Source of the DNA: an uncultured Pelagibacteraceae bacterium
Lineage (GTDB): Bacteria; Pseudomonadota; Alphaproteobacteria; Pelagibacterales; Pelagibacteraceae
DNA length: 64,000 bases
Assembly: GCA_902616725.1 (NCBI GenBank)
Contig: CACMTZ010000004.1
Coordinates: forward strand, 141,289 to 205,288
Direction of reading: 5' to 3'
Below are positions 1 through 9,157 of this stretch, piece by piece. Position 1 is the first letter of the stretch. Every line of letters begins with the position of its first letter. A model generated the notes under the pieces. That model made no database searches. It was not told the DNA's origin and was given only the letters and a program-made list of their open reading frames with translations. The translations under genes were made by a program, and so were the position numbers.

Positions 1-1
1 C

Positions 2-793
2 GAAAGTATGGGTAACAACGTAAAATACGTTAATGCTGACTCTCAAGCAGTATACGAGTCAATTAGAATTGGTGATGTAACTATATCTCACGAGGTATGG
101 GAATCTGCTTTTGGTAAATCATTCACAACTGCTTTAGATAAAGGTGGTTTGTTAGATTGGGGAGATCATGAGGCAAGAACTCTAGAGGATATGGGTTATC
201 CTAATTGGGTTGCTGAAAAAGGATTATGTCCTGGTTTACCAGATTGGACAGCATTAAAAAATCCAGATTGTGCAAAAAACTTCACAACACCTGACTCTCC
301 AAATGGAAAAGGAAGAATGTTGGAAGGTCCACAAACATGGCATGGTGATTTAATTCCACAAAGAGTTGACGCTTTAGGTTTAGGTGATCTTTGGTGGGTT
401 AAATTTGCTGGAAGTGCAGATGCTTTATGGGCAGAGTTAGCTGCAGCTGAAAAAGAAGGAAGAGGAACAATCATCTTTAACTGGACACCAAACTTTACTG
501 ATGGTGCTGGTTTTACATTTATTGACTTTCCTCCATACACAGCTGGTTGTAGACCAGAGGATGGTGGTGATGGAAAATGTGGTTCGCCAGATGGTTATTT
601 GAAAAAAGCAGTTAATGCTGACTTTCCAAAAACTCATCCAAAAGCAGCAGCGGCATTTAAAAAACTTTCGTTCTCAACAAGTCAAATTGGTGCAATGGCA
701 GCTTTAGTTGACGTTGACAAAATGACTCATGAGGATGCAGCTAAAAAATGGTTAGCAGACAATAAGAAAGTTTGGCAAGCTTTTACTAAATAA
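2..793 (+). CDS. tmoX: TMAO/glycine-betaine ABC transporter, periplasmic substrate-binding protein (5' partial)
   Basis: The frame is open to the left edge (Glu-Ser precede the Met at base 8), so the signal peptide and first lobe are missing and about 263 residues remain. The sequence has the character of the OpuAC/ProX quaternary-amine-binding family: many Trp and Phe residues that could form an aromatic cage, and a Cys pair near the C-terminus (GCRP...KCGSPDGY) that could form a disulfide. It would capture a trimethylated osmolyte in the periplasm and deliver it to the ATPase and permease encoded at 2.35-5.54 kb. I favour TMAO over glycine betaine only because trimethylamine monooxygenase closes the locus. 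ProX is the alternative name. A terminator-like hairpin follows the stop. Confidence 0.72.
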   Translation, partial: ESMGNNVKYVNADSQAVYESIRIGDVTISHEVWESAFGKSFTTALDKGGLLDWGDHEARTLEDMGYPNWVAEKGLCPGLPDWTALKNPDCAKNFTTPDSPNGKGRMLEGPQTWHGDLIPQRVDALGLGDLWWVKFAGSADALWAELAAAEKEGRGTIIFNWTPNFTDGAGFTFIDFPPYTAGCRPEDGGDGKCGSPDGYLKKAVNADFPKTHPKAAAAFKKLSFSTSQIGAMAALVDVDKMTHEDAAKKWLADNKKVWQAFTK

Positions 794-818
794 GGTTAAG
801 AGCTATTAAATCTTTAAA

Positions 819-852
819 TCTCTCCCAACAACGTTGGGGGAGATTTTTTTTT
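819..852 (+). terminator. Intrinsic terminator after the binding-protein gene
   Basis: A short C-rich/G-rich hairpin (CTCCCAAC paired with GTTGGGGGAG, with a two-base bulge) is followed by a run of about nine T. It lies 26 bases past the stop and its T-tract ends within a few bases of the next start codon. It probably limits read-through from the abundant binding-protein message into the genes downstream. Confidence 0.75.
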
Positions 853-854
853 AG

Positions 855-1325
855 ATGAAATTTATGATTAAAATATTACTTTTTATATTTGTTAATTTCT
901 TTTTTTTTAATGGAGTTTTAGCAAAAGATATAAATATTAATGAAGACATTAATCTTGAGTTCAAGTGTTCACTAGAAAAAAAAATCATTAAAAATTCTGA
1001 ATATAATTATCAAACTTTTCTGGCAAAAGATTTAAAAGAAAAAGATTTAGACAAATTTAAAATTGAATCAAAAAAACCACAAACTCTTTTTATAACAGGA
1101 TTAACATTATTTCTTTCTGAGTCTGCATCATTAAATGTAAAAGTTGTAAATAAAGATGTGGTTTTATTTAAATCTATCGATAAAGAAAAAAATTATTCTG
1201 AGTCAGGTATTATCACTAGGAAAACAGGTGAATTAATTCACGAAATTACCAAAAATATAAAAAGTGAAAATTCTGAAAAATATATTTCTATTTATTCTTG
1301 CACTGAAAATGACAAAAAAGTCTAA
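855..1325 (+). CDS. Hypothetical exported protein
   Basis: A 156-residue protein not recognised as a known family. The first ~23 residues are a clear signal peptide (hydrophobic, Phe-rich core ending in VLAKD), so the mature ~130-residue protein should be periplasmic. It is rich in Lys and Glu and has two Cys (about residues 38 and 150) that could form a disulfide. The start could be base 855 or the Met at 864, which gives a more typical short positive n-region. It begins directly at the end of the preceding terminator T-tract, with no room for a separate ribosome site, so it may be expressed by read-through. It is the first of three small envelope genes lying between the transporter's binding protein and its ATPase. 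Confidence 0.6.
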   Translation: MKFMIKILLFIFVNFFFFNGVLAKDININEDINLEFKCSLEKKIIKNSEYNYQTFLAKDLKEKDLDKFKIESKKPQTLFITGLTLFLSESASLNVKVVNKDVVLFKSIDKEKNYSESGIITRKTGELIHEITKNIKSENSEKYISIYSCTENDKKV

Positions 1326-1353
1326 TTTTTTTTTAATTGTTTTTGTGTAAACT

Positions 1354-1737
1354 ATGCTAATGAAAAAATTTCTTCTTACCATAATTTTAAGTTTCTTAAT
1401 TTCATCAGTTGCTTTAGCTAGAAGCACTGGATGTAAGGAGGGTAATTGTGAAAATGGTTTTGGTAAGTGGGTTTACACTGACAAAACAACTTACGAAGGA
1501 GAGTGGGTAGGTACAAAAAAAAATGGTCAAGGTGTTGAGACTTGGCCAAATGGATATATTTACAAAGGCGAATTCAAGAATAGTGAATGGAGTGGAATTG
1601 GTATTTTGACTTTTCCCGATGGGTCAACCTATGAAGGTGAATGGGCCAAAGGATTTATGAATGGTAAAGGAACTTTTACTTGGGCTGATGGATCAGTGAA
1701 ATCTGGAATTTGGAAAAATGGTAAATTACAAGATTAA
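1354..1737 (+). CDS. Secreted MORN-repeat protein
   Basis: A 127-residue protein with a signal peptide (residues 1-23, ending in ALAR) followed by about four MORN repeats of the form YEGEW-x-GxG-x-WPNG, covering residues ~38 to the end. MORN repeats are short beta-hairpin repeats usually seen in membrane- or peptidoglycan-associated scaffolds; the repeats do not predict a reaction. Two Cys follow the cleavage site (CKEGNC). The start is either base 1354 or the Met at 1360. Its stop is followed immediately by the start of the next gene, so the two are almost certainly co-transcribed. The role relative to the flanking transporter genes is unknown. Confidence 0.75.
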   Translation: MLMKKFLLTIILSFLISSVALARSTGCKEGNCENGFGKWVYTDKTTYEGEWVGTKKNGQGVETWPNGYIYKGEFKNSEWSGIGILTFPDGSTYEGEWAKGFMNGKGTFTWADGSVKSGIWKNGKLQD

Positions 1738-2289
1738 ATGTCAAAAGAAAGTAACTTAGATAAGATTAAAAATTTACCTGAATTCACTAAACAATTTGGT
1801 GGGTTAGTAATTATTATCCTAATAGTCATATCATCTTTTTTCGTTTTAAATATTATGTTTGGTGGAGGTGATGAATTGGTTAGAAAAATGAAACTTGAGG
1901 AGGAAAGAATTGCTCAAGAGAAAAAACTAAGTGAGCTTATTTCAAAACTTCCCTCTGGCATATTAGTTACATTTGATGGCACTGATCATTTTAAACTAAG
2001 TGATGAAGTATATGAAAAAGTTTGTAAGGCAACAAAGTTGATCCCACAACGTGCGATAATGGGTGCAAATTTTTTAAATTTTAGAGCTCATGAAATTTAT
2101 ACAATTAATGGAAATAAAATTGATGAGACGTTTGTAAAATGGGATGACACAAAAAATAAGTGTTTTGCAGGTTTTACGGTAAGTGGAAATAATGTAGGAG
2201 TAAATGAATCGATAACTGTTAGTGGTGAGGCCCTAAGTTTCTTGAGTACTGGAATTGATACTAGAGTTTATTTTATTAAAAATTTTTAA
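1738..2289 (+). CDS. Hypothetical single-pass membrane protein
   Basis: A 183-residue protein with one transmembrane segment at about residues 22-42 (a run of Ile/Val/Leu then FGGGDEL), a short charged coil after it (KLEEERIAQEKKLSEL), and a ~110-residue C-terminal domain with two Cys. The N-terminus is hydrophilic, so the larger domain is probably periplasmic. No family is recognised. The ATG directly abuts the stop of the MORN-repeat gene, indicating translational coupling and perhaps a shared envelope function. Confidence 0.6.
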   Translation: MSKESNLDKIKNLPEFTKQFGGLVIIILIVISSFFVLNIMFGGGDELVRKMKLEEERIAQEKKLSELISKLPSGILVTFDGTDHFKLSDEVYEKVCKATKLIPQRAIMGANFLNFRAHEIYTINGNKIDETFVKWDDTKNKCFAGFTVSGNNVGVNESITVSGEALSFLSTGIDTRVYFIKNF

Positions 2290-2354
2290 GGGGAAATGGT
2301 TACAATATTATGGATTTAATTTTACCTTATTTTCATATAACTTAATTGAGATTT

Positions 2355-3383
2355 ATGGCTGAGACAGTAATCAAATGTGAAAATGTCTACAAAATTTTTG
2401 GATCAAATGCCAAAAAAATGCTTCAAGAGTCAAATGGAAATGTTGATGCCAAAACTTTTCAAGAAAATGGATGTATCGTTGGTGTAAACAACGCATCATT
2501 TGAAGTCTCAAAAGGTGAGATGTTAGTTGTGATGGGTTTATCTGGTTCAGGTAAATCAACATTATTAAGATGTATATCTAGATTAACAGATGCAACAGGT
2601 GGTAAAATTTTTATTGAAGGACAAGATCTACTACAACTAAACAACAAAGAGCTTATTGAGCTAAGAAGAAATAAAATGGGTATGGTTTTCCAAAGCTTTG
2701 CTTTACTGCCTCATAAAACAGTTGTGGAGAACATTGCTTTTCCGCTTCAGATTAAAGGTATTAAAACTGAAGACAGCATCAGTAAAGCAATGGATATGGT
2801 CAAGCTAGTTGGACTTGATGGAAGAGAAAACTATTTTCCAAGAGAATTATCTGGAGGACAGCAACAACGAGTTGGAATCGCTAGATCTCTAGCAGTCGAA
2901 CCAGATATTTGGTTTTTAGATGAACCTTTTTCAGCTTTAGATCCTTTAATCAGAAAAGAAATGCAAGATGAATTTTTAAGATTACAAGAAAAATTACAAA
3001 AAACAATTATGTTTATTACGCATGATTTTGATGAAGCTTTAAAACTTGCTGATCGTATCGCAATTATGAAAGATGGTATAATTGAGCAATTAGATACCCC
3101 TGCTAATATTGTTTTAAATCCAGCCACAGAGTACGTACGTAAGTTTACAGAAGAGGTCCCAAGAGAAAAAGTTTTATTAATTGAAGATGTAATGGATGCA
3201 TCTAAAAATGATTTAGGTGATTTAAAAGTCTCAAAGGATGAAATAATCGAAAATGTTGCAGAAAAAATTCTTACTCAAGAAAAAGCGGTAGCTGTGATCG
3301 ACAGTAAAAATGAAATTGTGGGCTCTATAAACCCAACTAAAATTATTAATACAGTTTTTGGAGGACGAAAAAATAATAATTAA
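2355..3383 (+). CDS. tmoV: TMAO/glycine-betaine ABC transporter ATP-binding protein
   Basis: An ATPase of the ProV/OpuAA type, about 342 residues. From the ATG at 2355 it has Walker A (GLSGSGKST, ~61-69), a Q-loop (VFQSFALLPH), the ABC signature (LSGGQQQR, ~165-172), Walker B with catalytic Glu (WFLDEP) and a switch His (FITHDFDEA). The last ~70 residues look like a shortened CBS-type regulatory region, as in ProV. An in-frame TTG at 2346 would add three residues, but the ATG is the better start. The permease gene starts two bases after its stop. It would energise uptake of a quaternary amine or TMAO. The symbol rests on the neighbouring tmm gene; proV is equally defensible on sequence alone. 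Confidence 0.82.
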   Translation: MAETVIKCENVYKIFGSNAKKMLQESNGNVDAKTFQENGCIVGVNNASFEVSKGEMLVVMGLSGSGKSTLLRCISRLTDATGGKIFIEGQDLLQLNNKELIELRRNKMGMVFQSFALLPHKTVVENIAFPLQIKGIKTEDSISKAMDMVKLVGLDGRENYFPRELSGGQQQRVGIARSLAVEPDIWFLDEPFSALDPLIRKEMQDEFLRLQEKLQKTIMFITHDFDEALKLADRIAIMKDGIIEQLDTPANIVLNPATEYVRKFTEEVPREKVLLIEDVMDASKNDLGDLKVSKDEIIENVAEKILTQEKAVAVIDSKNEIVGSINPTKIINTVFGGRKNNN

Positions 3384-3385
3384 TT

Positions 3386-5539
3386 ATGGAATTTTTAAAA
3401 AAATACCCCAAAACATTTCAATGGTTATTTTTATTAATCGTATTTTTTGCTTTATGTTTCGCTATTGAAGTTCCAGAAACATATAAATTTATCCGTGGCC
3501 AAGCAGAATTTGTCAAAGATCCAAATCAGAGTAGTTATGTGTTTTTAGGGAAAGAGGTAAGATATTACGCCTTTGATGTGTTTTGGCGGTTACCTCCATT
3601 ATTAGGTTGGTTACCTATTTGGATTAACGACTCTTTATTTTTCTTAATGAATGAATGGATGCCAATTGAGGTTTGGAATGAAGATACACAAGAATTTAAA
3701 AGTCGTCCTATAGTTTTACAAATAAGTAGAAATTTAACAGCGTTTATGACCTTTTTAATACAGTTAATAAGAGAGGTTTTGTTAGGTGGACTTGAAACTA
3801 TAGTGGCATTTAGCAGTTGGGATTGGATCGATAAAAATCCTTGGGCTGAACTCCCAGGATTACCATGGACCATTGTAGCAGCAGGTGCAGCAATCCTTTC
3901 ATATAAAGTGAGCGGAAAAGGTCTAGCTTTGTTTGCTGGTTTAACGATGATTTATATTTCAATATTTGGTCAATGGAAACCATCTATGCAAACTCTTTCA
4001 TTTATATTAGTTGCAGCACCCTTGTCGTTTATTTTTGGATTAGGTTTAGGAATAGCAGCATTTAAAAGTAAACGTGTCGAGAAAGCTCTTTATCCAATAT
4101 TATTAGTGATGCAGACTATGCCGCAATATGCAGTATTGGTTCCTGCTCTAGTTCTTTTTGGAGTTGGTGATCATGCTGCAGTTATAATAACTATGGTTGT
4201 AGCTATACCACCGATGATATTACTAACCATATTAGGTTTAAGAGCAGTACCTCCAGAAGTTATTGAGGCTGGTAGAATGAGTGGGTGTAACAATTGGCAA
4301 TTAATGTTTAAAGTTTTAATTCCAACTGCAAGAAGAGATATTTTAATTGGTGTCAACCAAGTCATTATGGTCTGTTTTTCCATGGCAGTAATCTCAGCTT
4401 TTATTGGTGCAAAAGGTTTAGGATTTAATCTGCTATTAGCGCTAAATCAGTTAAATATAGGATTAGCACTAGAAGCAGGCTTGTGTATTAGCTTAATTGC
4501 GATTTTATTAGATAAGATGTCATTAGCTTGGGCTAACAAACAAACAGATTATTTTGGTAATCTGACATTCTTTCAAAGAAATAAAAATATCTTATTTTTT
4601 GCAGCAACAGTAATTGTTGGAATAGTACTGGCTTATATTGGAACCTTTTTATTTAAAGGTAGTTTTAATTATCTATTTGAAGTTCCACATAATAAAGGAA
4701 TATCAACTGCTGATTTTTGGAATAAAGGGGTTGATTGGATTTTTGATACTTTTTTTGTTTATATTAAAGCATTTAATACATGGCTCATTCAAGAGGTGCT
4801 TCAACCAATGAGGGCTTTATATTTAAGGATGCCAGCTGTAGCAACTATAGTTTTAGTTGTTGGTGCGGGATATCTCATTGGTGGAATTCGTTCAGCTTTA
4901 GTTGTTTGTGGATTGACACTATTTATTGCCTTAAGTCCTTGGTGGGATAGAGCTTTAGTAACGACTTATATGGCAACATTTGGAGTAATTGTATCTTGTA
5001 CTATTGGATTTACAGTTGGAACATTATGTTTTCAAAATAAACGCTCTGCTAATTTCATGTTAGGAGTATGTGATATTTTTCAAACATTCCCATCATTTGT
5101 TTATCTAATTCCAGTGATGATGTTATTTGGTATTACGGATACATCTGTTTTAATAGCTGTTATAGTTTATGCAACAATACCTGCTACCAGATACACCATT
5201 GAGGGATTGAGGAGTGTTCCTGCTGGTTTACACGATGCTGCAACCATGTCTGGTGTCAATAAATTTCAAAGATTAACAAAGATAGAATTTCCTTTAGCTT
5301 TTCCTCACATGATGCTTGGTATAAATCAAACAATTGTATTTGCTTTATTCATGGTAATTATTGGAGCTTTCATTGGAACTGAAGATTTAGGACAATATAT
5401 ATTAAAAGCACTATCAGATAAAAAAGGTGCTGGGATTGGGTTAACACTTGGTATTTGTGTAGCTTTTATAGCTCTTATATTTGATAATCTGATTAGATCT
5501 TGGGTTGAAAAAAGAAAAAAACACCTAGGTATTGATTAA
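3386..5539 (+). CDS. tmoW: TMAO/glycine-betaine ABC transporter, fused double-domain permease
   Basis: A 717-residue inner-membrane protein containing two copies of the ABC permease domain. Each half carries its own EAA loop, the contact site for the ATPase: VPPEVIEAGRMSG near residue 290 and VPAGLHDAATMSG near 620, both followed by a conserved F/P-rich stretch. Typical ProW proteins are roughly half this length with one such domain, so this protein probably replaces a homodimer by one polypeptide. The N-terminal ~150 residues hold an extra hydrophobic segment and a periplasmic stretch. It lies two bases after the ATPase gene and ends seven bases from the convergent tmm gene. Confidence 0.82.
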   Translation: MEFLKKYPKTFQWLFLLIVFFALCFAIEVPETYKFIRGQAEFVKDPNQSSYVFLGKEVRYYAFDVFWRLPPLLGWLPIWINDSLFFLMNEWMPIEVWNEDTQEFKSRPIVLQISRNLTAFMTFLIQLIREVLLGGLETIVAFSSWDWIDKNPWAELPGLPWTIVAAGAAILSYKVSGKGLALFAGLTMIYISIFGQWKPSMQTLSFILVAAPLSFIFGLGLGIAAFKSKRVEKALYPILLVMQTMPQYAVLVPALVLFGVGDHAAVIITMVVAIPPMILLTILGLRAVPPEVIEAGRMSGCNNWQLMFKVLIPTARRDILIGVNQVIMVCFSMAVISAFIGAKGLGFNLLLALNQLNIGLALEAGLCISLIAILLDKMSLAWANKQTDYFGNLTFFQRNKNILFFAATVIVGIVLAYIGTFLFKGSFNYLFEVPHNKGISTADFWNKGVDWIFDTFFVYIKAFNTWLIQEVLQPMRALYLRMPAVATIVLVVGAGYLIGGIRSALVVCGLTLFIALSPWWDRALVTTYMATFGVIVSCTIGFTVGTLCFQNKRSANFMLGVCDIFQTFPSFVYLIPVMMLFGITDTSVLIAVIVYATIPATRYTIEGLRSVPAGLHDAATMSGVNKFQRLTKIEFPLAFPHMMLGINQTIVFALFMVIIGAFIGTEDLGQYILKALSDKKGAGIGLTLGICVAFIALIFDNLIRSWVEKRKKHLGID

Positions 5540-5546
5540 AACTTAA

Positions 5547-6878
5547 TTATTTATTCAAAAAAGTTTTTAAAGTATCATCCATTGCTTTTGCCCAAGGCGT
5601 GTGGTGAACCGGTGCAACAGATCCTGTTACCGGAGATGAGAAAGATTTATCTCTATAAGTTGATATGTCCTCAACTTTATGATGTTCCCATTCTTTAAAA
5701 TGTTTTCTTATTAATTCAAAATCAATTTTAGGATAATCAGACATTTCATGTAGCTCCTTGGTATACTCTGTTTGAAAATCAATCATTTGATCAGGATTTT
5801 CAAGTTTTTCTTCCATTGTAACCCATTTGTTTATGTCATTTTCAATTTCTTTACTATCAGGCATTTTTATTTTACCCATAACTACATCACGAGCATACCA
5901 AGCTTGGCAATCGAACATATTAAATGTATGAAATTGATCCTGCATGCCAAGATACATTAGTTTATGATTATCTTGCCAGACTACACCTTTGTATAATTTA
6001 GGTGGATAGAGTCTATTTCTTGTCTTCAGTTGTAAGTTTTCCTCTAAAAATGGAAAATGGTGTAAGTATCCTGTACATAAAATTATAACGTCGGTTTCTT
6101 GTTCAGTACCATCTTTAAAGATAGCTTTCTTTCCATCTAGTCTATCTAGGTAATGGACTTCTTTCATGCCTTTAGGCCATTTGAATCCCATTGGGTTGTG
6201 TCTATATCCAATAGTTACACTTTTTGCTCCATACTTATTACATTGAAGCGCAATATCTTCAGCTGAATAACTACTGCCTAATACCACAATATTTTTACCT
6301 CTAAACTCTTCTGCGTCTCTAAAGTCGTGGGAGTGCATAATTCTTCCTGGGAATGATTTCATTCCATCATACTCAGGAATAAATGGAACAGAAAAATGAC
6401 CAGTTGAGACAATTACAAAATCGAAATTTTCTTTTAAAATTTTATCATTTACTTTGTCCTGATAGCTAATTTCAAATTTTTCATTTTTAAAGATTGTATT
6501 GATGACCCTTGTATTAAATTTAACTTTATTTTTTAAATTTCCACTTTTAGCTCTTCCAACTATATAGTCGTATAGTACCTCCCTTGGAGGAAATGACGGA
6601 ATTGCTTTGCCAAAATGTTTATCAAAAGAATAGTCAGCAAACTCTAAACATTCCTTGGGTCCATTAGACCAAAGATATCTATACATACTATTTGGAACTG
6701 GATCTCCATACTGATCAGAACCTGTTCGCCAACTATAATTCCAGAGACCACCCCAATCTTCTTGTTTTTCAAAACAAATCACTTCAGGAATTTTTTCACC
6801 TTTTTTTTCTGCTTGCTCAAATGCTCTTAACATTGATAAGCCACATGGACCTGCACCGATAATAGCTACTTTACTCAT
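5547..6878 (-). CDS. tmm: Trimethylamine monooxygenase (flavin-containing monooxygenase)
   Basis: A 443-residue class B flavin monooxygenase expected to oxidise trimethylamine to TMAO with NADPH and O2 in the cytoplasm. It has the FAD-binding GAGPCG at ~8-13, the long conserved block around MYRYLWSNGPKE, the NADPH-binding region GSSYSAED near residue 200, and the late LCTGYLHHFPF motif. It closely resembles my memory of characterised bacterial Tmm proteins, including the WRTG and HHTPW segments, and the length is right. It faces the transporter genes across seven bases, which suggests one locus for taking up TMAO and making it from trimethylamine. No Shine-Dalgarno is visible. Confidence 0.9.
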   Translation of the reverse strand: MSKVAIIGAGPCGLSMLRAFEQAEKKGEKIPEVICFEKQEDWGGLWNYSWRTGSDQYGDPVPNSMYRYLWSNGPKECLEFADYSFDKHFGKAIPSFPPREVLYDYIVGRAKSGNLKNKVKFNTRVINTIFKNEKFEISYQDKVNDKILKENFDFVIVSTGHFSVPFIPEYDGMKSFPGRIMHSHDFRDAEEFRGKNIVVLGSSYSAEDIALQCNKYGAKSVTIGYRHNPMGFKWPKGMKEVHYLDRLDGKKAIFKDGTEQETDVIILCTGYLHHFPFLEENLQLKTRNRLYPPKLYKGVVWQDNHKLMYLGMQDQFHTFNMFDCQAWYARDVVMGKIKMPDSKEIENDINKWVTMEEKLENPDQMIDFQTEYTKELHEMSDYPKIDFELIRKHFKEWEHHKVEDISTYRDKSFSSPVTGSVAPVHHTPWAKAMDDTLKTFLNK

Positions 6879-7030
6879 AAGATTTAATAAAAATTAAGTT
6901 TATTTTACTAACAAAATATTAAAATTTAAAATAAAATAATGACTTAATATGAAAATTGACATAGAAAATTTTCACGTATGTGTTGCATTTTAAATTTTCG
7001 TTTAATTAATATTTTTGAATTTAAATCAAT
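6879..7030. other. Divergent intergenic region between tmm and the GpsA-like gene
   Basis: These 152 bases are very A/T-rich and must hold promoters for both neighbours. I see no convincing -35/-10 pair, no inverted repeat longer than six bases and no riboswitch-like conserved core. Confidence 0.4.
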
Positions 7031-7990
7031 ATGAAAAAATTTTTAATAATTGGAGGAGGGACCATGGGATCTGCTTTCACAGTTCCCTGCCTGGAAAATA
7101 AGAATGATGTTGTAATTACTGAGCCTTACTCAAAAAAATTTATAAAAGAATTATCCTCAAAAAGAAAATACCATTCTGCATTAAAAATGAATTTACCAAA
7201 AAAACTTAAATTTCGAAAATATTCTGGTGATTTATTAAAAGAAAAATTTGATTTAATAGTAATTGCTTTAAGTTTACCTGGAATAGACTTTATTGGTAAG
7301 GAGTTGAAGAAAAATAATATTAATACACCTTTGCTGGTTCTTACCAAAGGGTTAAAATATATTTCTAGGAGTAAGAAAATTTTTACTATTTCTGAAAAAC
7401 TTCAAAAAGTTTCTGGGATAAAAAATATTTCAGTTTTAAAAGGTCCATGCTTAGCAAAAGAATTAGCGAGAAAACATCAAACAAGTGTAATAATTGCAAA
7501 TAAAAATATAAATTTTGCCAAAAAAATAGGAAAAAGAATTTCTACAAAATATTATTTAAATGAATTCTCGAAAGATATTATTGGTGTTGAAGTCTGCTCA
7601 GCAATTAAAAATATATATGCAATGATTATAGGTGCTGGTCAAAGTCTAAATACGTCATCAAGTTTATTTCAAAGATCAATTAATGAAATGAAATATTTGA
7701 CAAAATATTTTAAAGGAAAAGAAACAAGTACACTCGGGCTTGCTGGTGTGGGTGATTTATATGTTAGCGCTGCGGGTGGTCGAAATAGTAAAATGGGCAG
7801 TTACTTAGGAAAAGGATATACATTTAAAAATGCAAAAAAAAGATTTATGCCTAATGACACTGTTGAAGGAGAACAGTTAGTTAGAGAAATAGCTCCATAT
7901 GTTATGAGAAAAATTAATAAGAAAAAAATTCCTTTAATGATTAGTTTATTTAAAGCAATATTGAATAATAGAAAACTTACAGTCACTTAA
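7031..7990 (+). CDS. GpsA-like NAD(P)-dependent glycerol-3-phosphate dehydrogenase family protein
   Basis: A 319-residue Rossmann enzyme with the architecture of GpsA: nucleotide-binding GGGTMG at 8-13, LTKGL near 104-108, GPCLAKEL near 138-145, the catalytic-type Lys in the AIKNIYAMIIG helix (Lys193), and a C-terminal GLAGVGDL...NSKMG block that in GpsA binds the phosphate. That supports reduction of dihydroxyacetone phosphate or a close analogue. The sequence diverges from ordinary GpsA, for example VEVCSAIKN where GpsA proteins usually have Gly-rich residues, so it could act on another small phosphorylated or keto substrate. It is followed six bases later by an iron alcohol dehydrogenase and then an amidotransferase, a context not expected for phospholipid synthesis. 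Confidence 0.7.
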   Translation: MKKFLIIGGGTMGSAFTVPCLENKNDVVITEPYSKKFIKELSSKRKYHSALKMNLPKKLKFRKYSGDLLKEKFDLIVIALSLPGIDFIGKELKKNNINTPLLVLTKGLKYISRSKKIFTISEKLQKVSGIKNISVLKGPCLAKELARKHQTSVIIANKNINFAKKIGKRISTKYYLNEFSKDIIGVEVCSAIKNIYAMIIGAGQSLNTSSSLFQRSINEMKYLTKYFKGKETSTLGLAGVGDLYVSAAGGRNSKMGSYLGKGYTFKNAKKRFMPNDTVEGEQLVREIAPYVMRKINKKKIPLMISLFKAILNNRKLTVT

Positions 7991-7996
7991 AAAAAT

Positions 7997-9157
7997 ATGA
8001 AATCTAATTGGAATTATCCAACAACAGTTTGGGTAGGCAAAGATAGGGTTAAAGATTTAGGAGAAGCTTGTCATAATTTAAAGGTTATCAACCCATTATT
8101 TGTTACTGACAAAGATTTAGTTAATCTTCCATTTATTAAGGAGATAATTAGTGAAATTAAAAAAAAGTTAAAAAAATTAATATTATTTTCAAATTTCGCA
8201 GGAAATCCATTTGGTGAGAATGTCGATGAGGGTGTGAAAGAATTTAAACAGAATGATTGTGATGGTGTAATTACGATTGGCGGAGGAAGTGCAATTGATG
8301 TTGGGAAAGCTATAGCTTTTATGTCAGGTCAAAGTAGACCTATTTGGGATTTTGAGGATGTTGGAGATTATTGGAAAAGAGCTAATGATAAAAATATTTT
8401 TCCAATAATTGCAATTCCGACTACTGCAGGAACAGGATCTGAAACTGGTCGAGCATCTGCAATCATTAATAAAAAAACGGGTGTTAAAAAAATCATATTT
8501 CATCCAAAAATTTTACCTTCAATTGTTATTCTTGACCCAAAATTGACTATTGAGCTTTCTCCAAGGTTAACTGCTGCAACAGGGATGGATGCCTTAGCTC
8601 ACAATCTTGAGGCATATTGTGCACCAAGCTTTCATCCTATGGCAGATGGTATTGCTTTAGAGGGAATAAAACTTATTAAAAATTCACTTGTTGTTGCATA
8701 CCAAGATGGAAAAAATATTGAGGCTAGACAAAATCTTTTGGCAGCTTCATCAATGGGTTCAACAGCTTTTCAAAAGGGATTAGGTGCAATTCATTCATTG
8801 AGCCATCCTGTTAATGCTCAATATAACATTCATCATGGATTGAGTAATGCAATTTTTATGCCGTATGTATTAACTTTTAATAAATCAATTATAGAAAAAA
8901 AAATTATCTCAATTTGTGATTATTTAGATTTAGATAAAAATTTTGAAAGTTTTTTATCGTGGATTTTGAATTTAAGAAAAGATTTAGCAATCCCCCATAA
9001 ACTATCTGAAATTATGGATTGTTCCAAACTAGATTTAAATAAATTATCTCTAATGGCTTTAGAAGATCCATCTACTAGTGGTAATCCAAAAAAAATCAAT
9101 CAAGAGGATCTTAAACTGATGTATCAGCATAGCATTTCAGGAGAATTGTTTGAATGA
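7997..9157 (+). CDS. Iron-containing (type III) alcohol dehydrogenase
   Basis: A 386-residue member of the Fe-dependent ADH family. The NAD-binding GGGSAIDVGKA lies near 95-105, and the four metal ligands fit the FucO-type spacing: Asp198, His202, His266 and His280. These enzymes interconvert small alcohols and aldehydes with NAD(H). In SAR11 such a gene has been linked to methanol or formaldehyde oxidation, which would suit the C1 genes around it, but substrate cannot be read from the sequence. It overlaps the next gene by four bases (ATGA), so the two are translationally coupled. Confidence 0.85.
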   Translation: MKSNWNYPTTVWVGKDRVKDLGEACHNLKVINPLFVTDKDLVNLPFIKEIISEIKKKLKKLILFSNFAGNPFGENVDEGVKEFKQNDCDGVITIGGGSAIDVGKAIAFMSGQSRPIWDFEDVGDYWKRANDKNIFPIIAIPTTAGTGSETGRASAIINKKTGVKKIIFHPKILPSIVILDPKLTIELSPRLTAATGMDALAHNLEAYCAPSFHPMADGIALEGIKLIKNSLVVAYQDGKNIEARQNLLAASSMGSTAFQKGLGAIHSLSHPVNAQYNIHHGLSNAIFMPYVLTFNKSIIEKKIISICDYLDLDKNFESFLSWILNLRKDLAIPHKLSEIMDCSKLDLNKLSLMALEDPSTSGNPKKINQEDLKLMYQHSISGELFE

